Assembly (NCBI RefSeq): GCF_014648895.1
Contig: NZ_BMRZ01000010.1
Location: forward strand, 1-64,000
Direction of reading: 5' to 3'
From: Streptomyces tanashiensis
GTDB taxonomy: Bacteria; Actinomycetota; Actinomycetes; Streptomycetales; Streptomycetaceae
DNA: 64,000 nucleotides
Numbering within the stretch: the stretch's first letter is position 1; each line of letters starts with the position of its first letter. Positions 17,476 through 27,043 of this stretch are shown piece after piece. Made by a program: the position numbers and the translations under genes. The notes beneath the pieces were generated by a model. The model was given only the letters and a program-made list of their open reading frames with translations. It was not told the DNA's origin and made no database searches.

Positions 17476-18450
17476 TCAGTGCTTCGCCTTCGGGGCGATG
17501 GAGGCCAGCCTCGACCGCAGGTACTCGTGCGAGAGGACCGACGGGAAGCTCGTGCGGCCGATGGACGGCTCCATCGACTCGATGAGAGCGTTGTGGTTCG
17601 TCTCGAAGAAGTAGACGAGCGAGATCAGGTCGTCCTGGGGAGCGCTCGCCTGCGGAGGCAGGACACGGTGCCGGGTCGCGTGCCAGCGGTCGCCGGTCCA
17701 GCGGGCGAGGAGGTCGCCGATGTTCACGGTCAGGGCCTCGGGGACGTACGGCGCGTCCACCCAGGTGTCCTCGGACGTGTAGACCTGAAGACCACCGGGG
17801 CCGGGCTCGCGGTCCAGCACGGTGATGGTGCCGAAGTCGGTGTGCGGCGCGACGTTGAACTGCCCGGGCGCCGGCGGGCGCGTGGGGTCGACCGGCGGGT
17901 AGCGGTTGAAGTTGAAGCCGTACGTGGGGTGGTCGAGGTACGAGGCGAAGAAGTCCGCACCGAGCCCGAGGGCGACGGCGCACAGCGACATCAGCTCGTC
18001 GGACAGTGCGTGCATGCGCTCGATGTACTCCGTGACCACGGGGCGCATCCCCGGGACCTCGGCGGGCCAGGTGTTCGGCCGGAACCAGCGGGCGTCGACG
18101 GCGTCGTCACCGGTCACCCGGTCGGCGCCGAAGGAGAAGGACTCCTTCAGGTCGGGCGCCATCGAGGCGGTCCCCTCGTACCCCTCGGCCTCGGCGAAGC
18201 GGGGCGCGATCCAGCCCCGGCCGCCGAAGGCGATGGAGGAACGGCCCTTCACATCGGCGGGCAGCCGGAAGAACTCCCGCGCCACCGCCCGCGTCCGGTC
18301 CCTCAGCTCCGAGGGCACCCGGTGACCGGTGACCAGGAGGATTCCCGACGTCCGCAGGGCCTCGTCGACCTGCTTCGCGACCTCGGCCCGCTCGTCACCA
18401 CCGCCTTCGAACCATGGCGTGAGGTCGATGACGGGAAAGATTTCCGGCAT
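17476..18450 (-). CDS. 2-oxoglutarate/Fe(II)-dependent oxygenase-like (IPNS family)
   Basis: This 324-aa protein has the N-terminal non-haem dioxygenase domain (PVIDLTPW) and a jelly-roll core with the Fe ligands H203 and D205 (APHTDFGT) and H261 (TRHRV). The Arg of the RxS motif that binds 2-oxoglutarate in most relatives is Leu275 here (LISLVYFFE), so co-substrate use is uncertain. The ATG at 18450 with AAGGGC upstream is chosen over an earlier start at 18510. It probably hydroxylates, desaturates or cyclizes the ansamycin, or acts in precursor supply. Confidence 0.85.
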   Translation of the reverse strand: MPEIFPVIDLTPWFEGGGDERAEVAKQVDEALRTSGILLVTGHRVPSELRDRTRAVAREFFRLPADVKGRSSIAFGGRGWIAPRFAEAEGYEGTASMAPDLKESFSFGADRVTGDDAVDARWFRPNTWPAEVPGMRPVVTEYIERMHALSDELMSLCAVALGLGADFFASYLDHPTYGFNFNRYPPVDPTRPPAPGQFNVAPHTDFGTITVLDREPGPGGLQVYTSEDTWVDAPYVPEALTVNIGDLLARWTGDRWHATRHRVLPPQASAPQDDLISLVYFFETNHNALIESMEPSIGRTSFPSVLSHEYLRSRLASIAPKAKH

Positions 18451-18685
18451 GCGTGAGCCCTTCGTGTCTCTGAGCGCTGTTGAGTACGCCGCAAGTCTGC
18501 ATGCGGCCAAATTGCCTAAACATCCTCAGAGTTGACAGTTCGTAACCACACGCACACATCCGGACGAGTCGATTCCGCCGACAGCGGTGCGCGACTCGAC
18601 GACGGAGCGCCTCACATACTGGTGGCGTGAACGTGAAGAAGGCCCCCGCCCGGCATCCGGCGCCCGAGAACGCGAGCGAGGCCTC

Positions 18686-19876
18686 ATGAGCACGCAGCGG
18701 CAGGACCCCCTGCGCGATCCGCGCTTCTTCGCCGACCCTTACCCCACCTACGACCGGCTGCGCGAGGGCTGCCCGGTCCAGCGGATCCCCACCGGCTCCG
18801 GCGGACACCACGCGTACCTGATCACCGGTCACTCCGAGGCCCGCGAGGCGTTCACCGACCCCCGCCTGTCCAAGGACACGGCCCGCTTCTTCGCCGACCG
18901 GCCCTCGAACCGCGACCTGCACCCGGCGATCTCCCGCACCATGCTGACGAGCGACCCACCCGCGCACACGCGCCACCGCCGGGTGGCGACGCCGCTGTTC
19001 ACCACGGGCCGGGTCCGGGAACTGCGCCCGTACATCACCCGGGTCGTCGACGACCTCATGAGCACATGGCGGCCGGGCACGCGGATCGACCTGGTGGCGG
19101 ACCTTGCGGTCCCCCTGCCGGTCACCGTCGTCTGCGAACTCCTGGGCGTCCCGGAGGCCGACCGCACCACGCTCGCCGCCCGATCGCACGACCTCTTCGA
19201 CGCGACCGACAACGGGATCATCGACGCCGCATCCCACCACATCGGCACCTACCTGACCGACCTCGTCGACACGGCCCGCGCCACCCCCGGCGACGGCCCG
19301 CTGCACTCCTTCCTGCGCGACTGCGAGGAAGGCGGCCTCGACCGCGACGAGAGCGTCTCCCTGGCCGCCCTGCTCCTGGTGGCGGGGCACGAGACCACCA
19401 CCCACTTCATCGGCAACGCCGTCCTGGCCCTGCTCCGACACCCGGAGGCGCTCGACCGCCTGCGCCGGAACCCGGACCTGATCCCCGGCGCCCTCGACGA
19501 ACTGCTCCGCTACGACTCCCCGGTGAGCGTGGCAACCTTCCGCCACAGCACGGCGGACCTGCGCATCGGCGACGTCGACATCCCAGCGGGCCACCCGATC
19601 CTGATCGCCCCGGGAGCGGCGAACCGCGACCCGGCGACCTTCCCCGACCCGAACCACCTGAACCTGGACCGCGACGCCGGCGCCCACCTCGCCTTCGGCC
19701 ACGGCATCCACCGCTGCCCGGGCGCCCCACTGGCCCGAGCGGAAGCGGAAATCGCCCTGAGCACCCTACTGACCCGCTTCCCGAACACCCACCTGACCGC
19801 CCCCGCAGACCCCCTCCCCCACCACCGATCCCGCCTCACCCGAGGCCTGACCACCCTCCCCCTCACCCTCGCCTGA
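18686..19876 (+). CDS. Cytochrome P450
   Basis: This 396-aa bacterial class I P450 has the I-helix AGHETT (234-239), the K-helix ELLR (272-275) and the haem motif FGHGIHRCPG with C344 as thiolate ligand. The ATG at 18686 gives the usual P450 length; a longer in-frame start at 18587 would add a tail overlapping the promoter region. It is the outermost gene of the cluster on this side, so an oxidative tailoring role is likely. No ferredoxin gene is nearby. Confidence 0.93.
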   Translation: MSTQRQDPLRDPRFFADPYPTYDRLREGCPVQRIPTGSGGHHAYLITGHSEAREAFTDPRLSKDTARFFADRPSNRDLHPAISRTMLTSDPPAHTRHRRVATPLFTTGRVRELRPYITRVVDDLMSTWRPGTRIDLVADLAVPLPVTVVCELLGVPEADRTTLAARSHDLFDATDNGIIDAASHHIGTYLTDLVDTARATPGDGPLHSFLRDCEEGGLDRDESVSLAALLLVAGHETTTHFIGNAVLALLRHPEALDRLRRNPDLIPGALDELLRYDSPVSVATFRHSTADLRIGDVDIPAGHPILIAPGAANRDPATFPDPNHLNLDRDAGAHLAFGHGIHRCPGAPLARAEAEIALSTLLTRFPNTHLTAPADPLPHHRSRLTRGLTTLPLTLA

Positions 19877-19912
19877 CCACCGTGAGGCACCACCGCGTGA
19901 CCTCGGACAGCG

Positions 19913-22669
19913 TCAGACCGACACCCTCGGATGGCGCGGGCAGTCGGCGTCGCGTGGCATCGGGACAGTGACCCGCGGGTCGGCGGTCGGGCCTTCCGGC
20001 AGCTGCCACGCGCTACGGATCGATCCCATCAGGTGCCGCGCACTGTACGGCGACACCTCCAGCTCCTGACGAGCGCGGCCGAGCAGCTCCAGGGCCCCGG
20101 AGGGGCCGCGGGCCGCTGCCTCGTCCCGACGGCGGGCGAAGTCGCCCCTGCCGAAGATGTCGAGCAGGGTCAGAGAGAACAAGGCGTAGGCCGAAGCCTC
20201 GTCGAGCAGTTCCCGGGCCTCGTCCGAGACCTCTGCGGCAGCCTCCTCCCCCAGGTGCCCGCCGAGGTCGTGGAAGGCCACGTGTTCCAGAGCCCACCGG
20301 AGCTCGGTCGAGCCGCAAGGACAAGCCGGACGCAGATGGTCCATCACGTTCCGGAAGGCGACGAGGATCGTGCCGGTCCGCGCCGTCCACCGCTGCTTGC
20401 CCAGGAGTGTGCGGAACCCGGCGAGCGTGTCGCTGAGCTCCTCGAGGATCAGTTGCCCCGCGATGTCGTCGAGTTCCACGAACCGCGTCTTGGCCTCGAT
20501 CTCGTCCAGACGCAGGCCATAGCGGATCAGGTCCCTGGGCACTCCGCCCGAGAGGGCATGCGTGAGCGCCTTGTAGGGCTCGGAGAGACCGGACGCCCGA
20601 CGCTCCAGGATCTCCTCGGACTCCTCCAGCGTGCACGGAAGAACGTGCACGATGTCGTCCAGCGAGCTGTCGGTGACCCCCCGATGAGGCAGCCCACGCC
20701 GCACGAAGGACGCACCGACGTCCTCGGCTACCGAGATCAGGTAGTGGACGTGGGGCACGCCGAGGATGGCCTTGATCTCGCCGAGGAAAGCGAGCGCCGC
20801 GGTATCGGAGCCCAGCCGGTCCACCTCATCGATCGCGATCACGACCCGCCGCTCCTGACGGTGCTGCTCGGCGGCGATCTCCTGCAGCAGCGTGCGGAAG
20901 TCGGAGACCAGTTCGGGGAAGTTCGGCGGCACCGTCGACAGCGACGTCGTCTGCGCGGCGAGCAGCTGCGGCGGTCCTGCCGTCACGGCGGAGGAAGCCG
21001 TCTGTACGGTCTGCAGCCTGAACAGCTCGTCACGGCACGTGGTGACGAGGGGCGGGATCGGGTTCGTCGGGCTCCATGTGGCTGTCTTGATCAGCATCAG
21101 GCCCAGGAGAGCGGCGGTGAGGCGGAGCGGATTCTCGGGGTCGGCCGCCAGAGCCCGCGTCAGGGGCATGGTGAAGAGCAACGCGAGCCCGGTGACGAAG
21201 AGGGCCCATCCGGCGGGACGCCGCCGGCGAGGGGCGAGGAGGACGCGCCCGCGGATCTCCCATGGCTGTTCGCTCAGCAGGATGGCAAGGCCGACCAGCG
21301 ACACAGAAAGCAGGAAGAGCCCCTTCCCGCCGCCCCGGCCGACGGCCTCCCCCACGAGGGTGCGCAGGTCGTCGTCGCCGAACAGCGAGAAGAAGACGGC
21401 GACGATCAGGCCCAGACCCGCGACGACGAGGGTGACCCGGGCGTATCGGCGAACGGCACGCCACCGCTCCCACCGTCGCAGGCTCCACAGCAGGACGCCG
21501 GCGACGGCGACCAGGACCGCCGCGCCGATCCGCTCGCCCTCCCAGATGTCGACCACCACGTGCACCGCCTGGCGCCAGAGATCCACGGCCCGAGCGCGCA
21601 CGGTCGGCCATTGCCGGTCCGTGAGGGAACGCACGGATGCGGCCAGGCCGAGGAAGACGAGTGAACCCGCCGCCAACCCGAAAGCCAGCAGCGTGAATCC
21701 CTTCCGCAGCGCCGGCAGCAGTCGGCGCGCCACTCTCCGGAAGGGCGAGAGCCGGAGGAACGCGGGAGGCACATGACCTTGGTGAACGAGGTAACTCTCG
21801 CAGGTCCGCACGTAGAGGGACAGCAGGAAGTCGTACGGCGAGTAGGTGGCCGGGGCCTGCACGACGACCGCGAACCCGGCCTCGCCCGCACAGGTCTCCA
21901 GGAGGGTCGACTTGCCCGCGCCCCGGGAGCCGCTGACGGCGATCGTCCCGCCGCTTTCGAGCTGAGCGATCTTGCGACGAAGGCTCCGGGCGGCCAGGCT
22001 CTCGACCACGTACCGCGGATTGCGCGGCGAGCGCAGGCCATGGAAGTTGTCCGCGAGGAGCAGCGAGTCGTGGTCCTCGCCGAGCAGCGCCTCGACCACC
22101 AGTTCCGTCAGCGGGCGAACGCCGTTCTCCTGGAGGTCCCGGCTCCAGGCGGCTGCCGCCCACGCGGTCCTTCTGTGCAGCAGGGCGGCGCGCGGACGCA
22201 GGGTCCACTCGCGCAGGTTGAGCAGGACGCGCATGCGCCACACCGGGTGCCGCCAGATCACCACCGCGGTCAGCGGCGGAGCCGCCGCGGCGGCGAGGGC
22301 CGTGGGCCATGAGGAGAAGACCGCTACGCCCAGGGCGAGCACGGTGATGGCACAGAGGACCACGGTCAGAGGATGTGTGCGGTCGTGGAGGTAGTCGAGC
22401 CGGCGACGCTGCCGCTCGCTGCGCTCCAGCAAGGCGCGAAAGCGCTCCTGGGTGGCCCTGCAAGGCGCGACGGCCTGTTCGACGTTGGGCTCGGTGAGCA
22501 GAGCCGCACGGGCGTTCTCGGCTGTGGCCTGGGGCCGCACTCCGAGGCGCCGTGCAACGGCGGGTACGGCCAGGCAGGCATCGACCGCCGCGAGGTACAC
22601 CTCCGCCTCCCGCTCCAGGGCGAAGAAGTCGGCGACCTGCCAGGCGGGGCGCGGGCGGCGTCGGGACAT
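19913..22669 (-). CDS. Membrane-bound KAP-type P-loop ATPase
   Basis: This 918-aa protein has Walker A GSRGAGKST (247-255) and Walker B VVIAIDEVDR (about 609-618), separated by a long insertion carrying several membrane helices (about 325-346, 382-397, 412-431, 450-466, 487-505). Another hairpin lies before the ATPase (101-139). A membrane-inserted P-loop domain is the hallmark of KAP NTPases, some of which take part in phage defence. A CPCGS zinc-knuckle-like motif occurs in the C-terminal part. The gene lies 89 bases from the unknown 492-aa gene upstream and marks the start of the defence island. Confidence 0.8.
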   Translation of the reverse strand: MSRRRPRPAWQVADFFALEREAEVYLAAVDACLAVPAVARRLGVRPQATAENARAALLTEPNVEQAVAPCRATQERFRALLERSERQRRRLDYLHDRTHPLTVVLCAITVLALGVAVFSSWPTALAAAAAPPLTAVVIWRHPVWRMRVLLNLREWTLRPRAALLHRRTAWAAAAWSRDLQENGVRPLTELVVEALLGEDHDSLLLADNFHGLRSPRNPRYVVESLAARSLRRKIAQLESGGTIAVSGSRGAGKSTLLETCAGEAGFAVVVQAPATYSPYDFLLSLYVRTCESYLVHQGHVPPAFLRLSPFRRVARRLLPALRKGFTLLAFGLAAGSLVFLGLAASVRSLTDRQWPTVRARAVDLWRQAVHVVVDIWEGERIGAAVLVAVAGVLLWSLRRWERWRAVRRYARVTLVVAGLGLIVAVFFSLFGDDDLRTLVGEAVGRGGGKGLFLLSVSLVGLAILLSEQPWEIRGRVLLAPRRRRPAGWALFVTGLALLFTMPLTRALAADPENPLRLTAALLGLMLIKTATWSPTNPIPPLVTTCRDELFRLQTVQTASSAVTAGPPQLLAAQTTSLSTVPPNFPELVSDFRTLLQEIAAEQHRQERRVVIAIDEVDRLGSDTAALAFLGEIKAILGVPHVHYLISVAEDVGASFVRRGLPHRGVTDSSLDDIVHVLPCTLEESEEILERRASGLSEPYKALTHALSGGVPRDLIRYGLRLDEIEAKTRFVELDDIAGQLILEELSDTLAGFRTLLGKQRWTARTGTILVAFRNVMDHLRPACPCGSTELRWALEHVAFHDLGGHLGEEAAAEVSDEARELLDEASAYALFSLTLLDIFGRGDFARRRDEAAARGPSGALELLGRARQELEVSPYSARHLMGSIRSAWQLPEGPTADPRVTVPMPRDADCPRHPRVSV

Positions 22670-22758
22670 GAACGAAGGGCCTTTCGGAGGGGGCGGGGTG
22701 TGGCGCGGGACGGGACGCGGTCACGGGCGGCGCGGTCGGAAAGCGGTGCGGCCCACCG

Positions 22759-24237
22759 TCATCCGCCGGTACGCGCGCGTACGAGGTCACGCCGCGTCAG
22801 ACGCGTCCCCCGCTTGTGCTTGATCCGGAAACACTCCCCGAGCCCGGGCTCGTCCTTGCGGACGTCGCCATAGGTGACGGCGTGGGCGCCTCCGTCATCG
22901 AGCAGCCGCCCTACGCACTGGGCGAGCGTGTGGGGTCCCGAACCGTCGTACCCCCAGGACAGCCCTGGCGCGTCCATGACGGGAGCCGGGTAGAGCACTC
23001 CGTCATCGGTGCGCACCCAGATCGGGTCGTCGAGGATGACCTCCTTGAGCACCGTCCCCTCGGGCAGACGCTTGGGGGCCAGGCCTATGTAGGTGATCTC
23101 ACGGACACTACGAAAGGCGAACTTCCCCTTCACCGCGACCACCGGGCTGCCTGTCACCGGATCCACGAAGGTGCCCACGGTGTCGTAGCTCTCCTCCCAC
23201 ACCCGGTGGAGAGCGGTCGGCGGGACGGCCCGCAGCCGGTTGATCCACTCGGCCGCGACCCGGGTGACGTCCGTTCGGGTCACCTGAAAAGTGCCACCGT
23301 AGGGTAGATCTTCGCTGCTCCAGGCACTGACATGTTCGAGACACTCCACGGCCAGGTCGTCCGTACGCCCGCAGAGTTCGGCGAGTCCGGCGCCGACGAC
23401 AGCGTCCGTCGCGAGCTCTCCGGGGCCGAGGTCGGCCACGGCCGGAACGGCCGGATACTCCATCGAGTCGCCCGGCCCTGTCGACCAGGTGCGGAGGTTC
23501 TCCATCTCCCACGACGCGTGCTCCGCCGCACTGGTCCGTATGCGGTGGCCGATCGTGAAGCAGGCTCGTCGCACCGGGGAACCCTCGGGTTCCTGGCGCG
23601 CCAGCTCGTAGAGCGGTTCCCAGGAGGGATAGGTGGCCATGTCGACAGGGACGGGAGCGTCTCCGGGGGTCCATCCCGTGAGGTGGGCACGGCGCCGCAA
23701 CGCGCTGGGCCACCACGGGACGGGACCACCCACATGCGAGGCCAGTTCGCTCCACGAAGGGTGGTAGACGAGCTCGGGCCGCTCCCGGTCCACCGCCTGC
23801 AGTTCAGGCCCGTCGAGGCCGTAGCGGTGCTCGACGACGACAACGCCGGCGGTGTCCGTGTGCACGTCGAGGAGGCTCCGCGCGTCGGGGACACCGCCGC
23901 ACGGAAAGACGATGGCGATGACACCCTCCCGAGTGTCCCAACGCCCGGTGAAGTACTCGGCACGGACGTCCGTTCCGTCGTCCGCGTCGCGGTACTCGCC
24001 TCCCAGGTACCGGTACTCAGCCTCCGGTGCCGGGCGCAGCAGGAGAGGCACCATGCCCGCCAGTTCAGGATGGGCGGATGCGAGCCACCGCGCGAACGCG
24101 TATCCCGACCATCTCTTCGGACCGCCGGCGAGAGCCCCGTCGTCGAGAGGCCTGATCATGCCGTCCGCGAGACGCGTCCATACCTCTTCCGACAACCCGA
24201 ACAGCTCCTTGAGCTGCGTGGCGGTCACCTTCTCCAA
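22759..24237 (-). CDS. Hypothetical protein (492 aa), KAP ATPase partner
   Basis: I do not recognise this family. The N-terminus (VTATQLKELFGLSEEVWTRL) looks like a small helix-turn-helix or SAM-like module; the rest is mixed alpha/beta with many Trp, and ends in a basic tail (RIKHKRGTRLTRRDLVR). There is no signal peptide or membrane segment. The TTG at 24237 has ACGGAGG 6 bases upstream, better than the GTG at 24228. It sits between drmC and the KAP ATPase, all on the same strand, so it may belong to either system. Confidence 0.65.
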   Translation of the reverse strand: MEKVTATQLKELFGLSEEVWTRLADGMIRPLDDGALAGGPKRWSGYAFARWLASAHPELAGMVPLLLRPAPEAEYRYLGGEYRDADDGTDVRAEYFTGRWDTREGVIAIVFPCGGVPDARSLLDVHTDTAGVVVVEHRYGLDGPELQAVDRERPELVYHPSWSELASHVGGPVPWWPSALRRRAHLTGWTPGDAPVPVDMATYPSWEPLYELARQEPEGSPVRRACFTIGHRIRTSAAEHASWEMENLRTWSTGPGDSMEYPAVPAVADLGPGELATDAVVGAGLAELCGRTDDLAVECLEHVSAWSSEDLPYGGTFQVTRTDVTRVAAEWINRLRAVPPTALHRVWEESYDTVGTFVDPVTGSPVVAVKGKFAFRSVREITYIGLAPKRLPEGTVLKEVILDDPIWVRTDDGVLYPAPVMDAPGLSWGYDGSGPHTLAQCVGRLLDDGGAHAVTYGDVRKDEPGLGECFRIKHKRGTRLTRRDLVRARTGG

Positions 24238-24374
24238 CTCGGCCTCCGTCTCATGCGACTTACGCCCTCAATCATGGAGGTCGGGTCTGACAGAGCGCAT
24301 CGGGCTACTTGTCACCGGCGAAAGCGACGTTCTGCCATGAGGTCTGGGGCTGTTCACAGTGGACGGCCCCAGGT

Positions 24375-25136
24375 TCACCAGTAGCGCTCGAGCACCCCCC
24401 GACGCTGGAGCTCCTGCACGTGTTCCGCCGCTCGCGCAGGTGCGGAGCCACCCGTGATAAGCACGCCTGCCTCTATGTTGCGGTCGACTCCCGAGAGAGT
24501 GAAGTTCGCGCTCGTCGTCAGGAGCGTGCGCCGGTCGGCCACCGCCAGTTTGGCGTGGGTCTTGGACCCTTTCTCGGTTCTGCGGCCTGTGGGCCAGTGC
24601 CAGAGGCGGATCCCGGTCACATCGGCGAATGCCGTTGCGGGCTCGACTCCCGTGAGGGCGTTGCCCGCGCCTTGCAGGGTCTCGACGACGACGTCGACGA
24701 CGACACCCCGGGCGATCGCGGCCCGAAGGGCTTGTTCCAGCGGTGCGTAGCGTCTTGCCGAGTAGGTCATCAGGGTCAGCTCGGCCCTCGCCTCCGTGAC
24801 GAGTTGGAGCAGCACCCGAGCTGTCGATCTCACGGGGACGCGATGGGTCGACGGTCCGCTCCACACCAGGGCGACGTCCTGCTCCAGCGCTCTGAGTTCA
24901 TATCCCGCAGCAAGACCGTGCAGGTATGCCGCTGCCTCCTGCGGTGACGCCCCATCGGTTACCGCGGCGTCCAGGACCGCGGCCGCTGTCTCCATGTAGC
25001 CCGTCGAGGCACGGGCCGTCAGCAACTCTGCCCGAGGGCGACCCGACGCCATGGCGTCGGCCAGCGTCCTGAGTGCTTCGGCACCTATCGCGGCCAGCGC
25101 TTGCGAGGCTGCCGGATGCAGAGTCGCCGGCTTCAC
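24375..25136 (-). CDS. drmC: DISARM DrmC, phospholipase D-like protein
   Basis: This 253-aa protein carries a PLD-type HxK motif at 194-201 (HAKLAVAD) followed by SANFT, in a single HKD half as in DrmC proteins. DrmC is an accessory, putative nuclease component of DISARM. Its GTG start overlaps the drmB stop (GTGA), as expected for the conserved drmA-drmB-drmC unit. The N-terminal 90 residues are helical and Ala-rich. Confidence 0.9.
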   Translation of the reverse strand: MKPATLHPAASQALAAIGAEALRTLADAMASGRPRAELLTARASTGYMETAAAVLDAAVTDGASPQEAAAYLHGLAAGYELRALEQDVALVWSGPSTHRVPVRSTARVLLQLVTEARAELTLMTYSARRYAPLEQALRAAIARGVVVDVVVETLQGAGNALTGVEPATAFADVTGIRLWHWPTGRRTEKGSKTHAKLAVADRRTLLTTSANFTLSGVDRNIEAGVLITGGSAPARAAEHVQELQRRGVLERYW

Positions 25137-27043
25137 TTGAGGCCCTGGAGAAGCACGAGTTCCGGGTCGTCGATGGGGACGACGAATCGACGGTCCAGGA
25201 ACCGGTTCCCTCGTTCACATGTCGTCTCGGAGACGAAGAGGCAGACATGGCAGGCCGCGCCGTGCAGGAAGTCCTCGTGCGGGGGGCGGGGCAGCCGGTC
25301 GGCACAGAGCGGGTCGGAGGAACAGCGCTGGGCGTCCCTGAGCGCGCGCTGGACGATCCGTACGAACTTCTCCGGCTCGGCAAGTGAGACCAGGCCACCC
25401 AGCGTTCCCTCCGCGTCCGGAACCGCCGTGTAGATGAGGATGCCGGTACGCCGGTCGTCCTCACGGCCGGCGTAGATCCGTTCGGACAGGCTCGCCAAGG
25501 AGTAGCCACATTCCAGGGAGATCGCACGGATCAGCAGGTGCGACAAGGTGTGCAGGGCGATGTAGCGGGCCCCGGGCCAACCGCGCAGAGGGTCGTCGGC
25601 ATCCAGCACCCGGCCCGAGTACCGATTGCGGCGGAACTCGACGTAGGCGTCGCGATGGGCCGCGAGAGCGGCGGATCCCGCGACACGCTGTTCCCAGTCG
25701 GCGACCAGGGAGTCCTCGACGCGCAGGAAGATCCCCTCGCCACGCACCTCGCTGGCCGGCACCCATGAGGGGACCCGGGCACGGGACAGCGGGGCACGGG
25801 CCACGAGGGTCGGATCCTCGGGATCCGGCGCGTCGAGCCGGGTGAACCCGATGAGCGCGCGCACCTCTCGCAGCCGCTCCGCCTGGACCACGTGGGAGAA
25901 CATGCCGCTCAGAGCCGAAGGGACGGGGACATCGTGGAGTGCGAAGTCCTCGGTCGGTTCGGGTACCTGCGGACTCGTGAAGATCTCCCACTCGGGGGTC
26001 AGGAGGTCGGGGTACGAGGGAAGCTGCGCGCCTGGCGTGTCCTGGGCCCCCGAGCGCTGTGCCTCGATCGCCTCCCATACCTCGGACTGGCTCCACTGGT
26101 GCAGATTGCGGAACTGCTGGAGCCCCCAGAAGGCGTTGAGGATCTCGGGAGAGGTCGCTGCCTGGAGGTCCCCCCACAGCTGCTCGACCTTGCCCTGGAG
26201 GGCGCTGCCGCTCGTCGGGGGAACGGCGAGCACACTGAGGGTCTGCGCGAACCACTGATTGGAGGCTCCGATGACCAGCGGCTTGGGGGACTGACGGCAT
26301 CCCTGGGGGGCGAACGTCGCCAGGTGAGGGTGCCGGCCCCGGCAGCGCGGCAAGGTGGACTCGCCGCGCTGCCCCATGGCGTCACGGATGTTGCGGTCCT
26401 TGCCGCAGTTCACACAGCGCACCTTCACGTTGGCGGCCTGATTACCGCCATGGTCGAGCATCTCCAGACGGGGGTGACTCGCCTTGTCGCACTCGCCTCC
26501 CCGGTGCACGAACCAGGTGTAGGGAAAGTCGTCCAGATGTCCGTCGGAGCAGGTCAGGACGAAACGAGCGGCCACCGCGAGCGGACGCTTGCCCTTGCGC
26601 TTGGCCGTGCAGTTCTCGTGGAAGAAGCGGGCGTGGTCGGGACGGCGCGGCTTGGAGTTCTCGAACTTGAAGATCTTCGAGTCCAGTCCGCCGAGCGCGT
26701 TGCAGGCGGTACAGCGGAGCCACTGCGGGAACGGGAGAACGGGCACCCCCACTCTTGCGGCGGGGCCACTGGGGTCGGAGTCCGTCCCGTCCGTCCAAGG
26801 GGCCGGCCGCAGCTGGGTGACCTGCGATCCGTTCTGGTCGCCGAGGAGTCCGTTGACTGCCCGCAGCAGCCGAGGCTCCTTGAGTTCCGTCCAGTCGAAG
26901 GAGTCGTAGTTCCAGTCGTCGATTCCCCGAACGAGTACGGCGAAGTTGGGCAGGTCGACGAGCGCGCCGACACCACCGGTGAACATCAGGTGGCTGGGGC
27001 GCACCGAGCCGACGCGTCGGCGGTACTGGGGCTGGTCCGTCAT
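25133..27043 (-). CDS. drmB: DISARM DrmB (DUF1998 protein)
   Basis: This 636-aa protein carries the DUF1998 signature near the C-terminus (RYIALHTLSHLLIRAISLECG) and a C-terminal Cys cluster (CHVCLFVSETTCERG) plus internal CTACNALGG and CVNCGK pairs, suggesting zinc binding. DrmB forms the core DrmAB complex with the helicase DrmA that senses foreign DNA. It overlaps both drmA (ATGA) and drmC, showing strong translational coupling. Length and motifs look complete. Confidence 0.93.
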   Translation of the reverse strand: MTDQPQYRRRVGSVRPSHLMFTGGVGALVDLPNFAVLVRGIDDWNYDSFDWTELKEPRLLRAVNGLLGDQNGSQVTQLRPAPWTDGTDSDPSGPAARVGVPVLPFPQWLRCTACNALGGLDSKIFKFENSKPRRPDHARFFHENCTAKRKGKRPLAVAARFVLTCSDGHLDDFPYTWFVHRGGECDKASHPRLEMLDHGGNQAANVKVRCVNCGKDRNIRDAMGQRGESTLPRCRGRHPHLATFAPQGCRQSPKPLVIGASNQWFAQTLSVLAVPPTSGSALQGKVEQLWGDLQAATSPEILNAFWGLQQFRNLHQWSQSEVWEAIEAQRSGAQDTPGAQLPSYPDLLTPEWEIFTSPQVPEPTEDFALHDVPVPSALSGMFSHVVQAERLREVRALIGFTRLDAPDPEDPTLVARAPLSRARVPSWVPASEVRGEGIFLRVEDSLVADWEQRVAGSAALAAHRDAYVEFRRNRYSGRVLDADDPLRGWPGARYIALHTLSHLLIRAISLECGYSLASLSERIYAGREDDRRTGILIYTAVPDAEGTLGGLVSLAEPEKFVRIVQRALRDAQRCSSDPLCADRLPRPPHEDFLHGAACHVCLFVSETTCERGNRFLDRRFVVPIDDPELVLLQGLK

